Shown here in pieces: positions 28,293 through 36,716 of a stretch of 64,000 bases of DNA. A program made the position numbers and the translations under genes. Within the stretch, counting starts at the first letter, position 1. Every line of letters starts with the position of its first letter. The stretch comes from Spirillospora albida (GTDB taxonomy: Bacteria; Actinomycetota; Actinomycetes; Streptosporangiales; Streptosporangiaceae): positions 62,001 to 126,000 of the forward strand of contig NZ_JOFJ01000010.1 in NCBI RefSeq assembly GCF_000718255.1, read 5' to 3'. The notes beneath the pieces were generated by a model. That model worked only from the letters and a program-made list of their open reading frames with translations. It had not been told where the DNA came from and searched no databases.

Positions 28293-28472
28293 CTGACCTC
28301 CTGCACGTGAGGTAATCACCCGCGGGGGCGAGATCAGTCCCCCGGACGGGAGCACGGCGACCAAGAGACGTCAAAGAAATGGTTCACGAGGCCGCATTCG
28401 CGTCCACGCGAGGACATGGACCACCGGGAGAAGCACGCCGTCTACGTCCAGGGTTGTCTAGCATCTGAGGTT

Positions 28473-29345
28473 ATGGAACTGCGCCAGCTCGAGTACTTCG
28501 TGGCCGTGACGGAGGAGGCCGGTTTCACCCGCGCCGCCGAACGGCTGCACGTCGCCCAGCCCGGCGTCAGCGCCCAGATCCGCCGGCTCGAACACGAACT
28601 CGGCCAGCCGCTGTTCGACCGCTCCGGCCGGACCGTCACCCTCACCGAGGCCGGCGCGACCGTCCTGCCCTACGCCCGCGCCGCGCTCGCCGCGGTCGCC
28701 GCCGCACGGCAGTCGGTGGACGAGCTGACCGGCCTCCTGCGCGGCCGCGTCACCCTCGGCGTGATCGAGTGGATCCAGGCCCTCGGCCTCCCCGACCTCC
28801 TCGCCGCCTTCCACCGCGACCACCCCCTCGTGGAGATCACCGTCACGCAGGACGACACCGCCTCCCTGGCCGACGCCCTCCGCGCCGGACGCCTCGACCT
28901 CGCCTACCTCAGCCTCGGCGCCGACGACCCCACCGGCCTGCGCACGCAGGTCGTCCTCGAACAGGACCTCGTCGCGGCCGTCCCGCCCGGCCACCCCCTC
29001 GCCGGCGGCACCGAGATCAAGCTCGCCGAACTCGCCGGCCTGGAACTGCTGTGCCTGCCCACCGGCACCGGCCTGCGCGCCCTCCTCGACGACGCCTGCA
29101 CCACCGCGGGCCTGCGTCCCCGCATCGCGTTCGAGGCGGGCCACCCGCCCGTCCTCGCGCAGCTGGCCGCCTACGGGCTCGGCGTCGCCGTCCTCCCCGA
29201 GAGCGCCGCCCGCGCCACCGACCTGCACGCGCTCCCGATCGTCCAGCCCCGCCTCCACGGCCGCGTCGCCCTCGCCTGGCGCGCCGAAGGCCCGAGCGGC
29301 CCCGCCGCCCGCGCCCTCCTGACCCGCGCGCGAGCCGCCGGCTAG
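28473..29345 (+). CDS. LysR-family transcriptional regulator
   Basis: 290 aa from ATG 28473 (MELRQLEYFVAV), the standard LysR start. Winged HTH at residues ~1-60 with EEAGFTRAAERLHVAQPGVSAQIRRLEHELG; the remainder is a periplasmic-binding-like effector domain (LRGRVTLGVIEW..., AYGLGVAVLPES). Its 3' end abuts a decayed cyclase gene on the other strand; no intact divergent target gene is present upstream, where the histidine kinase starts. Confidence 0.9.
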   Translation: MELRQLEYFVAVTEEAGFTRAAERLHVAQPGVSAQIRRLEHELGQPLFDRSGRTVTLTEAGATVLPYARAALAAVAAARQSVDELTGLLRGRVTLGVIEWIQALGLPDLLAAFHRDHPLVEITVTQDDTASLADALRAGRLDLAYLSLGADDPTGLRTQVVLEQDLVAAVPPGHPLAGGTEIKLAELAGLELLCLPTGTGLRALLDDACTTAGLRPRIAFEAGHPPVLAQLAAYGLGVAVLPESAARATDLHALPIVQPRLHGRVALAWRAEGPSGPAARALLTRARAAG

Positions 29346-29825
29346 TCCCGCCGCGCGAGCAGCCGCAGCCGCTCCTCCACCAGCGCCAGCGCCGTCGCCG
29401 GCCGCAGCAGCCGCTCCGACAACAGGTACACGATCGTGTACTCGTCGCCGTCTTCACCGCCAGCCACCCCGTGAACATCACCAGATCGAGAACGGCCCAC
29501 CCCACCGCCCCGACGACCCACAGCACCCCCACCAACAGCGTCAATCGCAACGGCCCCCATGCAGAACGGCCCGCGCCTGCCGCCGATCGGCGACCTCCCC
29601 GTCCCGCACCAACCGGACCACAGGCCGCCATAACCACAGCCCGGACACCAGAGCCACCGGCCCCGCGAACACCGGATACCCGGCGAACACGACCGTGTTC
29701 ACGAACCGCACCCGCGCCACGTCCTCCAGCGGCGGATCCGGCACCACGAACGTCGCGAACAGCATCACCACCACGGACCCTATGGCGTTCGCGACGACGA
29801 CCATGTGCGCCAGCACCCACCGCAC
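29342..29825 (-). pseudogene. Decayed membrane domain of an adenylate/guanylate cyclase
   Basis: Three consecutive segments in different frames together resemble the N-terminal membrane region of actinomycete adenylate/guanylate cyclases. The first is MRWVLAHMVVVANAIGSVVV through VADRRQARAVLH (29825 to about 29555). Next comes PLRLTLLVGVLWVVGAVGWA (about 29550-29470), and then EYTIVYLLSERLLRPATALA, ending at 29342. At least two frameshifts are needed. The catalytic domain is missing; the remnant ends exactly where the opposing LysR gene ends, so the 3' half was deleted or replaced. Confidence 0.65.
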
Positions 29826-30019
29826 CCCGGATCTCGAGCCTGCTCCTGCCGCTCACCCGCGCCTCCCCATGGCCGCCTCACGATAGATCGCGACCCCCTC
29901 CCCGGGCCACGAACCGAGTTGGCGCCACCCACGGCCATCGCGTATGCTCTCGGACGTCGCCAAGAACGGGGCAGCCCGGTCAAGACACACTCCAGAGCCA
30001 CTAAGCTCAGGAGCAGCAA

Positions 30020-30094
30020 GGTCCTGTGGAGCAGTTAGGAGTGCTCGCCACCCTGTCAAGGTGGAGGCCGCGGGTTCAAATCCCGTCAGGACCG
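30020..30094 (+). tRNA. tRNA-Asp (anticodon GTC)
   Basis: 75 nt. Acceptor GGTCCTG pairs with CAGGACC (30087-30093), discriminator G. Anticodon GTC at 30055-30057 in loop CTGTCAA; T arm GCGGG-TTCAAAT-CCCGT. CCA is not encoded. Followed 24 nt later by tRNA-Phe in what looks like one transcript. Confidence 0.95.
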
Positions 30095-30118
30095 CCAGAC
30101 GCGCCGACTGCGCGTCCT

Positions 30119-30192
30119 GGGCAGGTAGCTCAGTCGGTACGAGCGTCCGCCTGAAAAGCGGAAGGTCGGCGGTTCGACCCCGCCCCTGCCCA
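30119..30192 (+). tRNA. tRNA-Phe (anticodon GAA)
   Basis: 74 nt. Acceptor GGGCAGG (30119-30125) pairs with CCTGCCC (30185-30191), discriminator A. Anticodon GAA at 30153-30155; T arm GGCGG-TTCGACC-CCGCC. A terminator follows at 30212. The Asp-Phe order is common in actinobacteria. Confidence 0.95.
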
Positions 30193-30211
30193 CTCCATAG
30201 ACCAGCCAAAG

Positions 30212-30243
30212 GGCCCGGAAGCTGATCAGGTTCCGGGCCTTTT
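30212..30243 (+). terminator. Rho-independent terminator of the tRNA-Asp/tRNA-Phe transcript
   Basis: 9-bp stem GGCCCGGAA (30212-30220) with TTCCGGGCC (30231-30239), 10-nt loop, followed by TTTT and flanked on the left by AAA. One of the few U-tract terminators in the window. Confidence 0.85.
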
Positions 30244-30498
30244 GACAGCAACGGCCTCGGCCGAGCGCATCCCTTGGCTTCCCAAGCGCCCGCCGCTTCT
30301 CTTTCAGTGCCGCGTGAGCGTAGGCGGTGTCCGGGACATGATCCTGAACGCTGGGGCCTCATCGTTCACGAGCCGTTCTCCTGCGGCCGTGGCCGTTGCG
30401 TGCCTGATCCGTCAACGGGCTTCTTAGGTCGGCGTTCTGGGGCGAGCAGCGAATAGTCGACGACGAGTACGAGCTTTCGATGTCCCCTCGAACGGTCT

Positions 30499-31392
30499 TC
30501 AGCGCCCCACGTCGGTCGTCTCTGCGAGGAGTTCGGTGACGCGGATGAAGCCGTCCGTGCCGTTGCCCATTCCAATGACGCGGCGGGCCAGGCCCTCGGC
30601 GGCTCGCATGACACCGGCGTCGATCCCGTGGGCTTCGGAGGTGTGGATGATGTGGGCCATGGACGACGCCGCCGAGGTGATCGGGTTGCCCTCGCCGGAG
30701 AAGTTGCCGTTGTCCACCCCTTCCGCGAGTTCCTCGAAGATCGGTGGCAGGATCGCGCCGATGCCCGTGGCGAACGGGGCCAGTTCGCGCGCGGTGATCC
30801 CCTCCGCCTTCGCCACCGCCAAGGCGTGCGCGTAGCCGGCCATCGCGGTCCAGAAGATGTCCAGCAGCGCGATGTCATACGCGGCGGCCCTGCCGATGTC
30901 CTCGCCCAGATGAGTGTGGGCGCCGCCCAGCGCCTCCAGCACTGGAAGGTGCTTTCGGTAGAGATCCTTCGGGCCGCTGTGGATGAACACCGCGTCCGGC
31001 GTTCCGATGGTGACGGCCGGCGTCATGATCACGCCGTCCAGGTACCGGATGCCGTGGTCGGCCGCCCAGGCGGCGGTGCCGCGGGCACGTCCAGGTGTGT
31101 CGGCGGTCAGGTTCACCACGGTGCGCCCCTTGAGCGCGTCGGTGACCGCGTCACGCCGCAGAACCGAGTCCGCCGCGTCGTAGTCCACCACGCAGACCAC
31201 GGTCAGGTCGCTCGCGGCGACCGCCTCCTCGGCCGATCGGGCGCGGATCGCGCCTTGTTCGACCAGTTCGTGATCCCGGCCCGGAGTTCGGTTCCAGACG
31301 GTGCTCCGCAGATCGGCGCCTGCGAACGTGCTCGCCAAGGCACGCCCCATCGGTCCCAGACCGATCACGGTGACGGCAGACTGTTCGGACAT
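30499..31392 (-). CDS. NAD(P)-dependent oxidoreductase, imine-reductase-like
   Basis: 297 aa. N-terminal Rossmann domain with VIGLGPMGRALAS and WNRTPGRDHELV (NADPH-preferring Arg/Thr loop); C-terminal helical domain with AAYDIALLDIFWTAMAGYAHALA, the region that carries the catalytic Asp/Tyr in imine reductases. Belongs to the beta-hydroxyacid dehydrogenase superfamily but lacks the usual catalytic Lys context. Divergent from an HxlR regulator with only 48 bp between starts, so it is very likely that regulator's target. Confidence 0.85.
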   Translation of the reverse strand: MSEQSAVTVIGLGPMGRALASTFAGADLRSTVWNRTPGRDHELVEQGAIRARSAEEAVAASDLTVVCVVDYDAADSVLRRDAVTDALKGRTVVNLTADTPGRARGTAAWAADHGIRYLDGVIMTPAVTIGTPDAVFIHSGPKDLYRKHLPVLEALGGAHTHLGEDIGRAAAYDIALLDIFWTAMAGYAHALAVAKAEGITARELAPFATGIGAILPPIFEELAEGVDNGNFSGEGNPITSAASSMAHIIHTSEAHGIDAGVMRAAEGLARRVIGMGNGTDGFIRVTELLAETTDVGR

Positions 31393-31440
31393 GACTTAAC
31401 CTCCACAATAGAATCGACAAACAGCAGTAAAAGGACATCG

Positions 31441-31791
31441 ATGACGCGCAAGCTTGCTCAGAACACCAACGTCTGCGGAGTGACAGCCGCGATCGCCGTG
31501 ATCGACGGCAAGTGGAAGACCGCCCTGCTCTGGCTGCTGGAAGGCCGCCCGCACCGCCCTGGCGAGCTGCGTCGACGGCTGCCGGACCTCAGCGAGAAAG
31601 TGTTGACTCAGGCGCTCCGCGAAATGGAGGAAGACGGCCTGGTGCACCGCGAGGTGCACGATGGGCTACCGCTGAAGACGGTGTACTTCCTGACCGAGTT
31701 CGGCCGCGACCTCTCCGAGGCGCTGGCTCCCCTCTCCGATTGGGGTCACCGCCGCTTGGAGAAACTCGCCGAGGGCCAGTCGGCTTCCTGA
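31441..31791 (+). CDS. HxlR-family winged-helix transcriptional regulator
   Basis: 116 aa, ATG 31441 with AAGGA upstream. HxlR hallmark: a Cys near the N-terminus (NVCGVTAAIAVIDGKWKTALLWLL), then GELRRRLPDLSEKVLTQALREMEEDGLVHREV. HxlR proteins usually respond to redox or electrophile signals through such cysteines. Divergent from the imine-reductase-like gene, which it probably controls through the shared 48-bp region. Confidence 0.92.
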   Translation: MTRKLAQNTNVCGVTAAIAVIDGKWKTALLWLLEGRPHRPGELRRRLPDLSEKVLTQALREMEEDGLVHREVHDGLPLKTVYFLTEFGRDLSEALAPLSDWGHRRLEKLAEGQSAS

Positions 31792-32195
31792 ACGCACGCC
31801 ACCTCCGTTCCACCTTGATCGAACGGTCCGTTGACCGCCGACCACTAGCCTCGTCCCACCACCGCGCCCAGCCAAGTACCCACAAAAAGTGGGTACCGTC
31901 CGCGCCCATACTTCGAGCCGGGCGGTTCGGCGGCTGCTCGCGGTTTCGGGGGCGGGGTGGCCTTGCGCGGTGACCGCGTGCTTTCGGACGGTCCGGAGGG
32001 GCGGGTCGAGGCTGAAGACCTGTGGAAACCGGTTTGCTCCGGATGGCCGCAGGGCCTTAGTGTCGTGGCACCTGATCACTACGGACGAGGAGCTTGATGA
32101 ATATGGCTGCCGACGGCCGTCTTCAGCATGCCCTTCTCCGGTCCGCGCGCGCCTAGAGCGCCGGCCGGGTCGTTTCCACGATCAGGAGTTCCACC
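31792..32195. other. 404 bp intergenic region with hairpin and a short leader ORF
   Basis: Contains a perfect inverted repeat GTACCCAC-AAAAA-GTGGGTAC at 31876-31896, either a terminator for the HxlR gene or an operator, and a 19-codon ORF at 32097-32156 listed separately. No other gene-like sequence. Confidence 0.5.
32097..32156 (+). CDS. Possible 19-aa leader peptide upstream of GNAT gene
   Basis: ATG 32097 preceded by GAGGAG with 4-nt spacing; reads MNMAADGRLQHALLRSARA then TAG, 39 nt before the TTG start of the GNAT gene. It has a better ribosome-binding site than chance would give. A translation-linked control of the downstream gene is conceivable but there is no clear alternative hairpin pair. 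May be accidental. Confidence 0.3.
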   Translation: MNMAADGRLQHALLRSARA

Positions 32196-32711
32196 TTGTC
32201 TTCTTTCTTCTCGGCGACCGATGCCGACCTGACCACTGACCGCCTCGTCCTGCGGTCGTGGGTCCCTGCCGAGGTCACCGCCGTCCTGGACGGCGCTCGG
32301 CCGGCGCACTGGGCGGAGGACTTCCCCGCCGAGGGCGACCACGTCATCGCCGGTCTGTTCACCGAGCACCCCGCATGGCTGGGCGAGTACGGCCACCGTC
32401 AGATCATCGAAAGCGACAGCGGTCTGGTGGTCGGGTCGATCGGGCTGTTCTGGCCGCCCAGCGACGGCACGGTGGAAATCGGCTACGGCATCGTGCCGTC
32501 CCGCCGAGGACTCGGCTACGCCCCCGAGGCCACGCGAGCCCTGACCGCGTACGCCTTCAGGGCACCCGGCGTCCATGCCGTCCACGCCAACGTGGAGCTG
32601 TCCAACCCGCCCTCCATCCGGGTCTTGGAAAAGGCCGGGTTCGAGCGGACGCACACCGATCCCGAGCAGAACACCGCTCGTTACCGCGCCACTCGCCCGG
32701 CGCAGCGGTAA
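32196..32711 (+). CDS. GNAT family N-acetyltransferase (RimJ/RimL-like)
   Basis: 171 aa, TTG start with AGGAG 7 nt upstream. Begins LTTDRLVLRSWVPAE as RimJ/RimL-type enzymes do; the acetyl-CoA loop is IVPSRRGLGYAPEATRALTAYAF, and SNPPSIRVLEKAGFERT is the typical C-terminal motif. Could act on a ribosomal protein, small molecule or antibiotic. Followed by a strong hairpin. Confidence 0.88.
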   Translation: MSSFFSATDADLTTDRLVLRSWVPAEVTAVLDGARPAHWAEDFPAEGDHVIAGLFTEHPAWLGEYGHRQIIESDSGLVVGSIGLFWPPSDGTVEIGYGIVPSRRGLGYAPEATRALTAYAFRAPGVHAVHANVELSNPPSIRVLEKAGFERTHTDPEQNTARYRATRPAQR

Positions 32712-32716
32712 CCCAC

Positions 32717-32749
32717 GGGATCGGCAGCGGGTTCTCCGCTGCCGATCCC
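32717..32749 (+). terminator. Intrinsic terminator after the GNAT gene
   Basis: Perfect 14-bp stem (32717-32730 with 32736-32749), loop GTTCT, starting 6 nt after the stop codon. No U tract. Confidence 0.8.
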
Positions 32750-32921
32750 CCGGCGGATGGCACAGGCTTATCGGGCGCGCCCTCGCCGGTCCTGATAGCG
32801 CTGAGACGAATCCGGCGGAGCGGGCCGTCCACAGTCTGTGGATCGTCGCGGACAACACTTGTGATGAGCCGCTCATTGGTGCGCCTGGTGGTTCGCCGAG
32901 TGGAGGTCTGGGTTGCGGTCT

Positions 32922-35900
32922 TCAGGCGAAGATGTCCTGGTGGTAGCGGCCTTCGACCTCCAGGAGGCTGAGGCCCTTGTCGTTGCCGGTGCGGTCCTTG
33001 TAGAGCCGGGCGAGGGTCTGGCGGACGGCCGGCGCCATGTTCAGGCCGTCGCCGCAGATGTAGATGTGCGCCCCCTGGTTCAGCAATTCCCAGAGGCGGT
33101 CGGCTCCCTCGGCCAGGGCCTGCTGGACATAGCGGACCGGGTGGTCGGGCACTGCGGAGAACGCGGTGTGGACGCGGACCAGCCCGTCCTTCTGCCAGGT
33201 GTCGAGTTCGGCGCCGTAAAGGCGGTCGTGGCCGGGGTGGCGGCAGCCGGTGAACAGTTCGGCCGGTCCGGTCGCGCCAGAGTGGGCGCGTTCTTCTAGA
33301 AAGCCGCGCAGGGGCGCTATTCCGGTGCCGGGGCCTATGAGGATCAGCGGGGTGGCCGGGTCGGCGGGGAGCCGGAACGGGGGTGCGGGCGTGCGGACGT
33401 GGCCGTAGAAGACGTCGCCGGGGCCCAGGGTCGCCAGGTAGGCCGAGCATGTTCCTCGGTAGTGGCCCGTTCCGGACCAGGCGCGGCCTTCCACCAGGCC
33501 GACCGTAAGCCGGACGCGGTGGGGGTCGGCCAACGGTGACGAGGAGATCGAGTAGTAGCGCGGACGGATCGGGCCGACCGTTTCCAGGAAGACCGGGAGG
33601 GGCAGCGTGACGGCGGGAAAACGTTCCAGGAGGTCGAGCACGGAGACGTGTTTCGCCAGGATCTCGTCCGCGTAGGTGTCGGCGAGTGCGGCGAGCCGGC
33701 CGCGGGTGTGCGGGCACTCGGTGTGGGCGGTGAGCGTTTCCAGGTCGGATCGGGTGGCGGGCTCCTGGAGTTCGGTGAACTCGGTCAGCAGGAGACCGGC
33801 CGTGATCGGGGTGTCCACCGGCAGGTGGGTCGTCCCACGGGCGCGGAGCCGGACGACCTGGTCGCGGGGGACGCTCAGGAGGTGCAGTGCCCGCTGCACC
33901 TGTTCGGGGTCGTTCTTGGCGAAGACGGCCAAATGGTCGCCGGCCGTATAGGTCACTCCGTCGGGGAGGGCGGCGACGATCGAGCGGACGCCGGGACGGG
34001 GCGCTTCCAGGGAGAAGTCCCACAGTCCCGTGGGATCACCGGTCAGCTCCTGGACCTCGACCACGGTCAGCGGGACGGCCGCGGCCGAGATCACGGCGGG
34101 GCGGACGTCGGCCTCGGTGAGCACGTCCATGGTGTAGCGGGGCTCGGCCGACGCGGTGGACGTCCCGTACTCGGTCGTGAGGGCCGCCCAGAGGGTGGCG
34201 GTCCAGGTGGTGACACCGCTGTCGAGGTCGCCTGCCGCGTCGGCTTCGCCGCGTTCCACCAGCGGGACGGCCCCCGCGTCGGTGAACTTGGTGAAGGCGC
34301 GCCGGGGGAATGCCTGGTATGTGGGCCACTGGGTGTCGCCGCAGCCGAGCAGGGCCAGTCGGACGCCGTCCAGGGGCGGTAGTTCGTCGAGGGCGTCGAA
34401 GGCACGGGCGTTGTCGGGGGCCTTGCCGTTGTAGCTGGCGGCGACCACGACGAGCATCCCCTGCCGGGGCGGGTCGGTCGCCAGCTCGTCCAGCGTGGTG
34501 AGGGTGACGGCGAAGCCGGACCGGTCGGCGCGCTCGGCCAGGCGCTCGGCGATGGCGGCGCAGGTGCCGAGGTTGGAGCCGTAGGCGACGGTGAATGGCG
34601 TGCCGTAGGCGACGGTGAGAGGCGTGCCGGCGGCGACCCGTTCCTCCGCCACCGGTTCCGCGATGGCGGTGCCGCGCTCGTGGGCGCGGCGTTCGCGGAC
34701 CTGGATCGTGAAGCCCTCGGGCTTGAGGGTGAGGGTCTGCTTGACCCGCATCCGGTAGGCGTGGGGGTCGCTGATCGCGAACCGCTGCAGGACGAGGGCG
34801 AGGGCGAGCCGCGCCTCGGTGAGGGCGAACTGGCGTCCGATGCAGGCCCGTTCGCCGTTGCCGAACGGCTTGTAGCCGGCGGGGTGGTGCTCGGCGCGGC
34901 GTTCGGGGAGCCAGCGGTCGATGTCGAACTCGTCCGGACGGTCCCATGCCTTCGGATGCCGGTGCAGGGCGGGCAGCAGCATGAAGATCTGCCGGCCCTT
35001 GCCCACCGGGTGGCCGCCGATCTCGGTGTCGGCGAACGGCTTGAGGATGGTGCCGGGGATGGGCGACCAGAGCCGCAGCGTCTCCTCCAGGACGCGGGGG
35101 ATCACGTCCAGTTTCATGATCGTCTCGTAGGTGGGCGGGGTGGTGTCCGGGAGCAGGCGGTCGACCTCGGCGTAGGCGCGGGCCAGGACGTGGGGGTTGC
35201 GCAGCAGGTTGTAGAGGGCGAACGACAGCAGCCCGCTGGTCGTCTCGTGCCCGGCGATCAGGAAGGTCAGCACCTGGTTGCGGATGTTGTCATCGGGCAG
35301 CCGCTCCCCGGTGCCGGGGTCGGAGGCGTCCAGCATCAGGCCGAGCAGGTCCGTGCCTCCGGCGCGGTCTCCGGCGCGGCGCTGCCGGATGACGTCGTCC
35401 ACGAGGTCTTGCATGGCGCGGATGTCGGCGCGGTAGGCGTCCTCGCGCCTGGTGCGCATCCGGGTGACCAGCGGCGGCTGCCGGGCGCGGACCATGGCCT
35501 CGGTCAGGGCGTTGCCCATCGCCTGCAGGAACGGGTGCAGCCGGGGGGACGAGAAGGAGTCGAACCGGTAGCCGAAGCCGGTGAGCGCGATCGTGTCCAG
35601 GGTGAGGCGCGTCATGTCGTCGGCGACGGGGAGGTCCTCGCCCTGACGGCGCGTCCAGGACGCCACCAGTTCCTGCGCGATGTCGAGCATCTGCGGGAAG
35701 TACGCCTTCATGGACCGCTGGCCGAACGCCGGCATCAGGATGCGGTGCGCCCGGCCCCAGACCGGCTCGTCCCCGCGGGCGGTGAAGAGCCCGTCGCCGG
35801 CGAAGTCGCGGACGATCGCCAGCGGCGGCGCGACGCTCTTGTAGAACCGCTTCTCGTCGCAGATCTCGGCGACGAGGTCGGGGTCGTAGACGAACAGCGG

Positions 35901-36053
35901 ACGACGTCCCAGGACGTCCAGCTGGTAGATCCCCCCGGGGTGCCGCTCGGCGGTCTCCACGAGGAAGTCGGTGGGCACGTCGCCCGACAGTTGCAGGGCG
36001 TTGCCGAGGACGGGCAGCCCTCGCAGGACGGGGATGGTCCGGTTCGCGGGCAT
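32922..36053 (-). CDS. Self-sufficient cytochrome P450 / NADPH-P450 reductase fusion (CYP102A type)
   Basis: 1043 aa from ATG 36051-36053, preceded by AAGGAG. P450 domain ~1-460 with I-helix LTFLIAGHETTSG and haem-ligand loop PFGNGERACIGRQFAL; FMN/flavodoxin domain beginning TVAYGSNLGTCAAIAERLA; FAD/NADPH reductase domain with PRYYSISSSPLAD, GPGTGIAPLRGFLEER and C-terminal DGLNMAPAVRQTLARLY. Architecture equals P450 BM3 (CYP102A1), which hydroxylates fatty acids at subterminal carbons without separate redox partners. Divergent from a TetR gene with two operators covering both promoters, like the BM3R1/BM3 arrangement in Bacillus. Confidence 0.95.
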   Translation of the reverse strand: MPANRTIPVLRGLPVLGNALQLSGDVPTDFLVETAERHPGGIYQLDVLGRRPLFVYDPDLVAEICDEKRFYKSVAPPLAIVRDFAGDGLFTARGDEPVWGRAHRILMPAFGQRSMKAYFPQMLDIAQELVASWTRRQGEDLPVADDMTRLTLDTIALTGFGYRFDSFSSPRLHPFLQAMGNALTEAMVRARQPPLVTRMRTRREDAYRADIRAMQDLVDDVIRQRRAGDRAGGTDLLGLMLDASDPGTGERLPDDNIRNQVLTFLIAGHETTSGLLSFALYNLLRNPHVLARAYAEVDRLLPDTTPPTYETIMKLDVIPRVLEETLRLWSPIPGTILKPFADTEIGGHPVGKGRQIFMLLPALHRHPKAWDRPDEFDIDRWLPERRAEHHPAGYKPFGNGERACIGRQFALTEARLALALVLQRFAISDPHAYRMRVKQTLTLKPEGFTIQVRERRAHERGTAIAEPVAEERVAAGTPLTVAYGTPFTVAYGSNLGTCAAIAERLAERADRSGFAVTLTTLDELATDPPRQGMLVVVAASYNGKAPDNARAFDALDELPPLDGVRLALLGCGDTQWPTYQAFPRRAFTKFTDAGAVPLVERGEADAAGDLDSGVTTWTATLWAALTTEYGTSTASAEPRYTMDVLTEADVRPAVISAAAVPLTVVEVQELTGDPTGLWDFSLEAPRPGVRSIVAALPDGVTYTAGDHLAVFAKNDPEQVQRALHLLSVPRDQVVRLRARGTTHLPVDTPITAGLLLTEFTELQEPATRSDLETLTAHTECPHTRGRLAALADTYADEILAKHVSVLDLLERFPAVTLPLPVFLETVGPIRPRYYSISSSPLADPHRVRLTVGLVEGRAWSGTGHYRGTCSAYLATLGPGDVFYGHVRTPAPPFRLPADPATPLILIGPGTGIAPLRGFLEERAHSGATGPAELFTGCRHPGHDRLYGAELDTWQKDGLVRVHTAFSAVPDHPVRYVQQALAEGADRLWELLNQGAHIYICGDGLNMAPAVRQTLARLYKDRTGNDKGLSLLEVEGRYHQDIFA

Positions 36054-36082
36054 GGGGCTCCTTGGCGGCGGGCCGGTGCAAG

Positions 36083-36121
36083 CCATACACCGTATGGCGG
36101 ACGTTACCATACAGCGTATGG
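36083..36121. promoter_or_regulatory. Two tandem palindromic operators between P450 and TetR genes
   Basis: Two 15-bp sites, 36083-36097 (CCATAC-ACC-GTATGG) and 36107-36121 (CCATAC-AGC-GTATGG), have identical 6-bp arms and centres 24 bp apart. The second contains the proposed TetR start codon (36118-36120), so bound repressor would block both directions. Strong candidates for binding sites of the adjacent TetR protein. Confidence 0.85.
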
Positions 36122-36684
36122 CTGTAAGTGCGCACCGGGGTGCCCCCCTGAGCCCCGAAGAGATCTACGCCACGGCCCTGCGCCTCATCGACGCGGGCGG
36201 CGTCGAGGGGTTGTCCATGCGCAAGCTTGCGGTGGAACTCGACGTCAACCCGATGTCGCTGTACCACCACATCGACAGCAAGACGACGCTGCTCCAGCGG
36301 GTCTGCGCCCTGGTCGGCGCCCAGCTGAGCCTGCCGCCCGACGACGGCGCGCCGTGGCCGCAGCAGCTCCGGGCCCTCGGCCACGCCTGCCGCGCCAGCG
36401 CCCGCCGCCATCCGTCCCTGTGGCTGTACGCCCAGTCGCATCCGGAGGTCACCGGCAGCGACCACCGGCTCTGGCGGGCGCTCGACCGCATCCTCACCGC
36501 CGCCGGCATCGGCCCGGACGATCTCGCGCACGCCCGCAAGGCGCTGTTCGCGCTGCTGTCGGGGTTCATCCTCGGCGAGACGACCGGAGCGCTGGACGAG
36601 CAGGGCGGGGCCGCCGACCTCGACGAGACCTTCGAGTCCAGCCTCGACTTCGCCATCGCGGGACTGGCGGCATTCCACCGCTGA
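36118..36684 (+). CDS. TetR-family regulator, probable repressor of the divergent P450 fusion
   Basis: 188 aa. N-terminal HTH: EEIYATALRLIDAGGVEGLSMRKLAVELDVNPMSLYHHIDSK, then a TetR_C-like helical domain with LFALLSGFILGETTGAL. The ATG lies within the second operator and has no Shine-Dalgarno sequence, so either the message is leaderless or a start a few codons later is used. By position and operators it should control itself and the P450; fatty acids or other P450 substrates are plausible inducers by analogy with BM3R1. Confidence 0.9.
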   Translation: MAVSAHRGAPLSPEEIYATALRLIDAGGVEGLSMRKLAVELDVNPMSLYHHIDSKTTLLQRVCALVGAQLSLPPDDGAPWPQQLRALGHACRASARRHPSLWLYAQSHPEVTGSDHRLWRALDRILTAAGIGPDDLAHARKALFALLSGFILGETTGALDEQGGAADLDETFESSLDFAIAGLAAFHR

Positions 36685-36716
36685 ACACCGCCGATCGCGC
36701 GAAGTACGCTTACCTC

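Noticed and set aside
30020..30243. Integration site of a mobile element in the tRNA-Asp/Phe locus
   Set aside because: No integrase gene and no direct repeat of a tRNA 3' end was seen in the flanking sequence.
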